A DNA stretch of 11,280 nucleotides from assembly GCA_025924275.1 (NCBI GenBank), contig JAICEH010000048.1, forward strand, positions 1 to 11,280, in the 5' to 3' direction. Positions 7,184-11,280 of the stretch are shown here, one piece after another (position 1 is the first letter of the stretch; every line of letters starts with the position of its first letter). The DNA comes from Gemmatimonadales bacterium (GTDB lineage Bacteria > Gemmatimonadota > Gemmatimonadetes > Gemmatimonadales > GWC2-71-9). The translations under genes and the position numbers were made by a program. The notes under the pieces were generated by a model. It was not told the DNA's origin. It saw only the letters and a program-made list of their open reading frames with translations, and made no database searches.

Positions 7184-8110
7184 ATGCAGCAGACCGCCCG
7201 CGCCCGCCTCGCCGTCGTCGCCGCCGCCGCCCTCTTCTCCACCGGCGGGGCCGCCATCAAGGCCACCGACCTCACCAGCTGGCAGGTGGCCGGCTTCCGC
7301 TCGGGCATCGCAGCCTTCGCGGTCCTGCTGCTGGTGCCGGCGAGTCGTCGGGGCTGGAGCTGGCGCACGCCCGTGGTCGGGGTGGCCTACGCGGCGACGC
7401 TGCTCCTCTTCGTCCTGGCGAACAAGCTCACCACCTCCGCCAACGCGATCTTCCTCCAGTCCACGGCCCCGCTCTACCTGCTGCTGCTGGGCCCCCTGCT
7501 GCTCCGGGAGCCGATCCGCCGGCGGGACCTCGGCTTCATGCTCGCGATCGGCGCCGGCCTGGTCTGCTTCTTCGTGGGCACCGAGCCGCCGCTTCGTACC
7601 GCCCCCGACCCGGTGCGGGGGAATCTCCTCGCCCTCGCCTCGAGCGTCACCTGGGCCTTCACGCTGATCGGCCTCCGCTGGCTGGGCCGCGCCGGGCGGG
7701 CCGGGGAGGAGGGCACCGCGGGCCTCGCGGCGGTGGTGGCCGGCAACCTGATCGCGTTCGGCGTGGCGCTCCCGTTCGCGCTCCCCCTGGTGGCGGTGAC
7801 CCCGGCGGACGGGGTCACCATCGCCTACCTGGGCGTGGTCCAGATCGGCCTGGCGTACGTGCTGCTTACCCACGGCATCCGCCACGTGCCGGCCTTCGAG
7901 GCCTCGATCCTCCTCCTCTGCGAGCCGGTGCTCAACCCGATCTGGTCGTGGCTGGTCCACGGCGAGCAGCCCGGGGCCTGGGCGCTGCTCGGTGGCGCAG
8001 CCATCCTCGGCGCCACGCTGGGCAAGACCTGGCTCGACGCGCGGAACGGCGGGCAGCCCGACGCGGTGCGGGTGACGGGGGCCGTCCACCCCGCCGGCGG
8101 CGAAGAATGA
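7184..8110 (+). CDS. EamA/DMT-family membrane transporter
   Basis: A 308-residue inner-membrane protein with ten predicted helices arranged as two EamA repeats (about 8-130 and 145-283). The first repeat ends with the typical TSANAIFLQSTAPLYLLLLG (84-103) followed by LLLREP. The second ends with FEASILLLCEPVLNPIWSWL (238-257) then VHGEQP, the duplicated counterpart. Members export amino acids, amines, nucleotide sugars or other metabolites. The hydrophilic tail (about 286-308) is dispensable-looking. ATG 7184 lies 20 bases after the permease stop; a GTG at 7160 is in frame and would overlap that stop as GTGA, adding eight residues (VTRRIARP), so the true start could be either. In this operon it could remove a product or excess amino acid. 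Confidence 0.85.
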   Translation: MQQTARARLAVVAAAALFSTGGAAIKATDLTSWQVAGFRSGIAAFAVLLLVPASRRGWSWRTPVVGVAYAATLLLFVLANKLTTSANAIFLQSTAPLYLLLLGPLLLREPIRRRDLGFMLAIGAGLVCFFVGTEPPLRTAPDPVRGNLLALASSVTWAFTLIGLRWLGRAGRAGEEGTAGLAAVVAGNLIAFGVALPFALPLVAVTPADGVTIAYLGVVQIGLAYVLLTHGIRHVPAFEASILLLCEPVLNPIWSWLVHGEQPGAWALLGGAAILGATLGKTWLDARNGGQPDAVRVTGAVHPAGGEE

Positions 8111-8129
8111 CCACCCGTCGCGCCGATCC

Positions 8130-8756
8130 GTGCAGCTGATCGAGACCGTGCGGGTGCGGGGGGGAACGGCCCCACTGTGGCGCCTGCATCTCGCACGGCT
8201 CCGCCGCTCCGCCGCCGAGCTCGGGATCCCGCTTCCCGGCCGACTCGAGCCGCCGTCCGGTGCGGATCGCGTGGTCCGCCTGGTGGCTGGCCCCGAGGGC
8301 GTGGCGTGGAGCGAGCGCGCCCCGGGGTCCACGCGCCCGGTGCGGCTCATCACCACGGCGACGCCCCACCCGGGGTACGCCCACAAGACCACGGATCGTG
8401 CGGTGTTCGACGCGGCGCGACACGCCGCCCGCGAGTCCGGCGTGGACGACGCGCTCTTCCTCACCGCGGCCGGCCGGGTGGCGGAGGCCTCGGTCTGGAC
8501 CCTCTTCTGGTGGGACGGGGCCCGGCTCGCCACCCCGGCCCTGGGCCTCGGGATCCTGCCCGGCGTTGCCCGGGCCCGGCTGGCGGCGATGACCGGCGGA
8601 CTGGCGGAGCGCGAGCTCCTCGCGGCGGGACTCAAGGGCCGGCCCCTCTTCGTCGCGAACGCCGCGCGCGGCGTGGTCCCGGTGGTCGAGCTGGACGGGG
8701 TGGAAGTGGCGTCGGACCCGCGCGTTCCGGCGCTGGCCGCGATGTTCTGGCCTTGA
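8130..8756 (+). CDS. Short class IV PLP-dependent aminotransferase (PabC/Ilv-like)
   Basis: A 208-residue fold-type IV PLP enzyme. It opens directly with LIETVRVRGG (3-12), followed by the helix WRLHLARLRRSAAELGI (17-33). K86 in YAHKTTDR is the probable Schiff-base lysine; E119 in GRVAEASVW is the residue that contacts the PLP pyridine nitrogen; GILPGVAR (141-148) is the phosphate-binding turn. It lacks roughly the first 25-30 residues of full-length aminodeoxychorismate lyase, so it belongs to the short form of the family. It could be a 4-amino-4-deoxychorismate lyase for folate or an amino-acid/D-amino-acid transaminase; no pabA or pabB lies in the window. The start is GTG 8130, 19 bases after the exporter stop, without a clear ribosome binding site. 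It is the last gene of the operon. Confidence 0.8.
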   Translation: MQLIETVRVRGGTAPLWRLHLARLRRSAAELGIPLPGRLEPPSGADRVVRLVAGPEGVAWSERAPGSTRPVRLITTATPHPGYAHKTTDRAVFDAARHAARESGVDDALFLTAAGRVAEASVWTLFWWDGARLATPALGLGILPGVARARLAAMTGGLAERELLAAGLKGRPLFVANAARGVVPVVELDGVEVASDPRVPALAAMFWP

Positions 8757-8781
8757 TTCCGGCCCTTCCGGAGCCTAGGTT
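8753..8781 (+). promoter_or_regulatory. Candidate sigma-70-type promoter for tRNA-His
   Basis: TTGATT at 8753-8758 and TAGGTT at 8776-8781 are separated by 17 bases. Each shares about half or more of the consensus hexamer. The predicted start falls some 30 bases before tRNA-His. The -35 box overlaps the aminotransferase stop codon. Confidence 0.4.
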
Positions 8782-8791
8782 TCCCTCCCTT

Positions 8792-8813
8792 GCGGGGGGC
8801 CCCGGCCTCCCGC
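8792..8813 (+). terminator. Hairpin just upstream of tRNA-His
   Basis: GCGGGGGG (8792-8799) pairs with CCTCCCGC (8806-8813), with one G-U pair and a six-base loop. It ends four bases before the tRNA gene. No T run follows, so it may be a processing leader structure or a weak end to the aminotransferase transcript rather than a true terminator. Confidence 0.3.
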
Positions 8814-8817
8814 CGTG

Positions 8818-8891
8818 GTGGTTGTAGCTCAATCGGTTAGAGCGCCGGACTGTGGCTCCGGAGGTTGCGGGTTCAAGTCCCGTCAGCCACC
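8818..8891 (+). tRNA. tRNA-His (anticodon GTG)
   Basis: A full cloverleaf. The acceptor stem GTGGTTG (8818-8824) pairs with CAGCCAC (8884-8890). The anticodon stem CCGGA/TCCGG encloses loop CTGTGGC with GTG at 8852-8854. The T loop is GGGTTCAAGTCCC. G8817 can serve as the histidine-specific G-1 opposite discriminator C8891. CCA is not encoded. Confidence 0.97.
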
Positions 8892-8900
8892 CTCGTGGGA

Positions 8901-8972
8901 CGATGTTCGCTGGTCGCTTTTCGCTGTTCGACGCCCGCGCGCAGTTCAGCGAACAGCGACCCTCGAACATCG
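8901..8972. repeat. 72-bp imperfect palindrome between tRNA-His and tRNA-Trp
   Basis: The arms 8901-8926 and 8947-8972 pair at 23 of 26 positions: 9 bp (CGATGTTCG/CGAACATCG), a 2x2 mismatch, 7 bp (GGTCGCT/AGCGACC), one mismatch, then 7 bp (TTCGCTG/CAGCGAA). The loop is 20 bases. The heptamer TTCGCTG also occurs directly at 8906-8912. It looks like a REP-type palindromic element or a long RNA hairpin in the tRNA precursor. No T run follows, which argues against an intrinsic terminator. Confidence 0.8.
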
Positions 8973-8980
8973 ACATGCGA

Positions 8981-9053
8981 AGGTCCGTAGCTCAATTGGT
9001 AGAGCACCGGTCTCCAAAACCGGGGGTTGCAGGTTCGATTCCTGCCGGGCCTG
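8981..9053 (+). tRNA. tRNA-Trp (anticodon CCA)
   Basis: The acceptor stem AGGTCCG (8981-8987) pairs with CGGGCCT (9046-9052) with one T-G pair; the discriminator is G9053. The anticodon stem CCGGT/ACCGG encloses loop CTCCAAA, with CCA at 9014-9016. The D arm and T loop (GGTTCGATTCC) are normal. The 3' CCA is not encoded. Confidence 0.97.
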
Positions 9054-9084
9054 CTGGCCGCGCAACGAACGGCCCCGCAAGGGG

Positions 9085-9113
9085 TTGACCGACACGCCGG
9101 CCCCGGGCATATT
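9085..9113 (+). promoter_or_regulatory. Candidate sigma-70-type promoter for tRNA-Glu/Lys genes
   Basis: TTGACC at 9085-9090 and CATATT at 9108-9113 are separated by exactly 17 bases. The -35 box matches five of six consensus bases. The AT-rich CATATTTT stands out in the G+C-rich surroundings. The expected start, near 9120, lies about 27 bases before the first tRNA-Glu. Confidence 0.65.
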
Positions 9114-9146
9114 TTCCGCCCTCCGCGAGCCCGGCCCGTGGAGCGC

Positions 9147-9219
9147 GGCGCTATCGTCTAGAGGCCCAGGACACAGCCCTCTCAAGGCTGGAACACGGGT
9201 TCGAATCCCGTTAGCGCTA
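9147..9219 (+). tRNA. tRNA-Glu (anticodon CTC)
   Basis: The acceptor stem GGCGCTA (9147-9153) pairs with TAGCGCT (9212-9218), with a G-T first pair. The anticodon stem CAGCC/GGCTG encloses loop CTCTCAA, with CTC at 9181-9183. The T arm CGGGTTCGAATCCCG is canonical. The discriminator is A9219 and CCA is not encoded. Confidence 0.96.
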
Positions 9220-9242
9220 CTGCAAGTCCCGACGGGACCTCC

Positions 9243-9314
9243 GGCCCCATCGTCTATCGGCTAGGACGCGACCCTTTCAAGGTCGAGAGACGGGTTCGAT
9301 TCCCGTTGGGGCTA
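9243..9314 (+). tRNA. tRNA-Glu (anticodon TTC)
   Basis: The acceptor stem GGCCCCA (9243-9249) pairs with TGGGGCT (9307-9313). The anticodon stem CGACC/GGTCG encloses loop CTTTCAA, with TTC at 9276-9278. The T arm CGGGTTCGATTCCCG is canonical. The discriminator is A9314 and CCA is not encoded. It follows the CTC isoacceptor by 23 bases. Confidence 0.97.
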
Positions 9315-9343
9315 CTGGTTCGGGTCCCGCGGTGCGGGGCAGC

Positions 9344-9416
<73 letters not shown>

Positions 9417-9423
9417 CTCTCGG

Positions 9424-9455
9424 GGGCCCGGCGCCGCAGCGGCGTCGGGCCCTTT
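9424..9455 (+). terminator. Intrinsic-type terminator of the tRNA cluster
   Basis: GGGCCCGGCGCC (9424-9435) pairs with GGCGTCGGGCCC (9441-9452): 12 bp with one G-U pair and a GCAGC loop, followed by TTTC. It starts eight bases after tRNA-Lys. The T tract is short, but the stem is the strongest terminator candidate in the window. Confidence 0.75.
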
Positions 9456-9538
9456 CGCTCGCCCGTCCCTCCACGACAGCTTGCTCCCCTCCCCCTTCAC
9501 CTCCGCCGCCTTTCCCGTGAACTCGAGGAGCCGACACC

Positions 9539-9925
9539 ATGCGCCAGCACTACGAGGCCGGAGTCCCCTGGGAACCGATCGTCGGCTACAGTCGCGGGGT
9601 CCGGGTGGGCGCGGTCATCCACTGCTCCGGCACCGCGCCCACCGGGCCCGACGGCGCCATCGTGGCGCCGGGGGACCCGGGGGAGCAGACCCGCCAGTGC
9701 ATCCGGAACCTCCGGACCACGCTCGAGGCCCTCGGGGGGCGCCTCGAGGACGTGGTGCGGACCCGGATGTTCGTGCGGGACGCCACGCGGTGGGAGGCGA
9801 TCGGGAAGGCGCACGGGGAATTCTTCGCCACCATCCGCCCGGTGACGACGCTGGTCGAGGTGTCCGGCTTCGTCGACCCCGCCATCCTGGTCGAAGTCGA
9901 GGCCGAGGCCATCCTCGAGGGATGA
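9539..9925 (+). CDS. RidA/YjgF/YER057c-family protein
   Basis: A 128-residue cytoplasmic protein of the Rid superfamily, normally trimeric, with active sites between subunits. Family features include VIHCSGTAPTGPDG (27-40), the helix QTRQCIRNLRTTLEALGG (50-67), the strand VVRTRMFVRD (72-81) and IRPVTTLVEVSGF (99-111). Classical RidA deaminates reactive enamines/imines from PLP enzymes using Arg105 in the PARSCVEV motif. Here the matching segment is PVTTLVEV, so that arginine is replaced by Thr103. It therefore fits a different Rid subgroup, and imine deaminase activity should not be assumed. ATG 9539 is supported by GAGGAG at 9525-9530, eight bases upstream. It overlaps the next gene by ATGA. 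Confidence 0.88.
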   Translation: MRQHYEAGVPWEPIVGYSRGVRVGAVIHCSGTAPTGPDGAIVAPGDPGEQTRQCIRNLRTTLEALGGRLEDVVRTRMFVRDATRWEAIGKAHGEFFATIRPVTTLVEVSGFVDPAILVEVEAEAILEG

Positions 9926-10686
9926 CGGCGGAGCAGGGGCCCCCGGTGCACGCCCACTTCTCCCGGGACCCACTGGCCTACGCCGCGTTCCGGCCCCGCT
10001 ATCCGGAGGACCTCTTCACCTGGCTCGCGGGCCAGGTGAAGCGGCACGCGCTCGCCTGGGATTGTGCCACCGGCACCGGGCAGGTTGCCAGCGGCCTCGC
10101 CCGGCACTTCGCCCGCGTCGTCGCCACCGACCTGAGCGCCGCCCAGGTGGCGGCCGCCCCGCCGCACCCGCGGATCGAGTACCGCGCGGCACCGGCCCAC
10201 GAGAGCGGCCTCGCGGCCGGCACGGTGGACCTGGTGACCGTGGCGCAGGCGCTCCACTGGATCGAGCCGGAGTCGTTCTATGCCGAGGCGCGGCGCGTGG
10301 CGGCCATCGGGGCGGCGATCGCCGCCTGGACCTACGGACTTCCTGCGGTGGCCCCGGAGGTGGATCGCCTCCTCGGGCACTTCTATCGCGAGGTGGTGGG
10401 CGAGTTCTGGCCCGCGGAGCGGGTCCACGTCGAGAGGGGTTACGCCGACCTGCCATTCCCCTTCCAGCCCCTGGCGGCGCCGCGATTCACCATCGAGGCC
10501 TCGCTGGACCTCCCCGCGCTGCTGGGGTACGTCGGCACCTGGTCGGCCACGCGTCGCTACCTCGAGGCGCGCGGCGAGGATCCCGTCCCCGAGCTCGGGA
10601 AGGCCCTGGCGGACTCGTGGGGCGAGCCGGGTGCGGCTCGCCCCGTCCGCTGGCCGCTCGTGATGCGCGCCGGGCGGCTCGCCTAG
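9922..10686 (+). CDS. Class I SAM-dependent methyltransferase
   Basis: A 254-residue cytoplasmic methyltransferase with a Rossmann-like fold. Motif I is WDCATGTGQVASGLARHF (46-63), holding the SAM-binding glycines; D70 in VVATDLS is the acidic residue expected to bind the ribose hydroxyls; VDLVTVAQALHW (102-113) is motif IV. The FSRDPLAYAAFRPRYPEDLF start (13-32) and the AQALHWIEPESFYAEARRV pattern match Methyltransf_11 proteins of the trans-aconitate methyltransferase/UbiE-like type; the acceptor is unknown. The C-terminal part (about 140-254) is a helical cap with a conserved-looking WSATRRYLEARGEDP. ATG 9922 overlaps the RidA stop as ATGA, with GAGGG immediately before, so the pair is coupled. 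Its TAG stop overlaps the stop of the opposing gene. Confidence 0.85.
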   Translation: MTAEQGPPVHAHFSRDPLAYAAFRPRYPEDLFTWLAGQVKRHALAWDCATGTGQVASGLARHFARVVATDLSAAQVAAAPPHPRIEYRAAPAHESGLAAGTVDLVTVAQALHWIEPESFYAEARRVAAIGAAIAAWTYGLPAVAPEVDRLLGHFYREVVGEFWPAERVHVERGYADLPFPFQPLAAPRFTIEASLDLPALLGYVGTWSATRRYLEARGEDPVPELGKALADSWGEPGAARPVRWPLVMRAGRLA

Positions 10687-11192
10687 TCGTCGTCGCCCGG
10701 CTGGCCCGGCGGCATTGGCGAAGGTGCCGGGACCGCCGGGGTCTCGACGTAGGCCGAGGCCGCACCGTGCTGGTACACCAGCTCGCCCCCGCTCCGGCCC
10801 ACCAGGTACGCCTGCCCGGCCAGGGCCAGACTGGCCAGCAGCCCGATGGGGCGCGCGATCCGTCCCAGCCCCCCGCCCGAAAGCCCGGCGGCGATCACGA
10901 GGAACCCGATGCCGGCCAGGAGCTGCAGCCGCTCTCCCGCCTCCTCGTGGTCGTGGATGATGTCGTGGTCCACCACCTCTTCCACGGTCTCCTCCTCCTG
11001 CCCCCCGGTGCGCACCGCGGTGAACGCCGCGGCGAAGAGGAGGAAGGCGGCCAGGGTGACGTAGCCCCACGCCCGCCGGGGCGCCGCGCCCCGGCCCACG
11101 GCCAGGAAGCCGAGCAGCGCCACCAGCGGGAGCAGCGAGGCGAGGACGATGGGGAAGTGCACGACGGCGGGGTGAAGCGGGTCGGGCAGCAT
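10683..11192 (-). CDS. DUF2231-like four-helix membrane protein
   Basis: A 169-residue small membrane protein. The N-terminus PLHPAVVHFPIVLASLLPLV (5-24) is the hallmark LHPxxVHFPI motif of DUF2231. Hydrophobic helices lie at about 10-31, 43-60, 88-104 and 113-131. Between helices 2 and 3 is an acidic, histidine-rich stretch, GQEEETVEEVVDHDIIHDHE (64-83), with H76, H80 and H82 plus H7 and H12 as possible metal or heme ligands; this is inference, since the family's function is undefined. The tail (150-169) is Pro-rich and ends in DDD. I chose the ATG complementary to 11190-11192 over an upstream in-frame start because GAGGG lies six to seven bases before it and LHPxxVHFPI is then N-terminal as usual. 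Confidence 0.75.
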   Translation of the reverse strand: MLPDPLHPAVVHFPIVLASLLPLVALLGFLAVGRGAAPRRAWGYVTLAAFLLFAAAFTAVRTGGQEEETVEEVVDHDIIHDHEEAGERLQLLAGIGFLVIAAGLSGGGLGRIARPIGLLASLALAGQAYLVGRSGGELVYQHGAASAYVETPAVPAPSPMPPGQPGDDD

Positions 11193-11280
11193 CGGGATTC
11201 CCTCGAGTTGGGTGGAGCCGGCCCCTGCAAGCTCGACCGGAGCGGCCCGCCGCACAATCCGGCGGATGCCGGAGGCGGCG

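Noticed and set aside
8107..8139. ATG overlapping the exporter stop
   Set aside because: It opens a frame of only ten codons and is out of frame with the aminotransferase, which needs GTG 8130.
8815..9264. Open frame of 149 codons across the tRNA genes
   Set aside because: It reads through three complete tRNA genes and into a fourth; peptides such as VVVAQSVRAPDCG are the familiar artefact of translating tRNA DNA.
11266..11280. ATG CCG GAG GCG GCG at the right edge as the start of a + strand gene
   Set aside because: Only five codons are visible and no ribosome binding site is clear; it cannot be supported.

Overview
The window is G+C-rich bacterial DNA with tightly packed genes, many overlapping by a few bases. 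None of the five tRNA genes encodes its 3' CCA. The gene mix (DUF4142 and DUF819 proteins, tandem secreted amidohydrolases, a lone Rieske oxygenase) resembles Gemmatimonadota. That placement is an inference from composition and gene content; there is no marker gene to prove it. I see no phage, transposase or CRISPR signal.

Left region (65-2064): an exported DUF4142 protein on + converges with a DUF819 membrane protein on -. The gap holds two inverted repeats that could act as terminators and a 10-bp tandem repeat. Middle region (2196-8756): six + strand genes with overlaps or very short gaps look like one operon. They encode two exported amidohydrolase-fold proteins, a Rieske non-heme iron oxygenase, an APC/LAT-like amino-acid permease, an EamA-family exporter and a short class IV aminotransferase. 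Together they suggest handling of a nitrogenous compound: processing outside the cytoplasm, uptake, oxidation and transamination, with possible efflux. The substrate cannot be read from the sequence. The first amidohydrolase keeps its metal ligands, while its tandem paralogue has lost most of them and looks like a pseudoenzyme.

tRNA region (8753-9455): tRNA-His(GTG), tRNA-Trp(CCA), tRNA-Glu(CTC), tRNA-Glu(TTC) and tRNA-Lys(CTT) lie in series. Candidate promoters sit before His and before the first Glu gene, a 72-bp imperfect palindrome lies between His and Trp, and a strong intrinsic-type terminator follows Lys.

Right region (9539-11192): a RidA-family protein is translationally coupled to a class I methyltransferase. 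The methyltransferase converges with a DUF2231-like membrane protein, and the two share a palindromic CTAG as the stop codon on both strands. The strongest candidates for follow-up are the six-gene operon with its active/inactive amidohydrolase pair and the palindrome inside the tRNA cluster. No clearly new named system can be proven from sequence alone.
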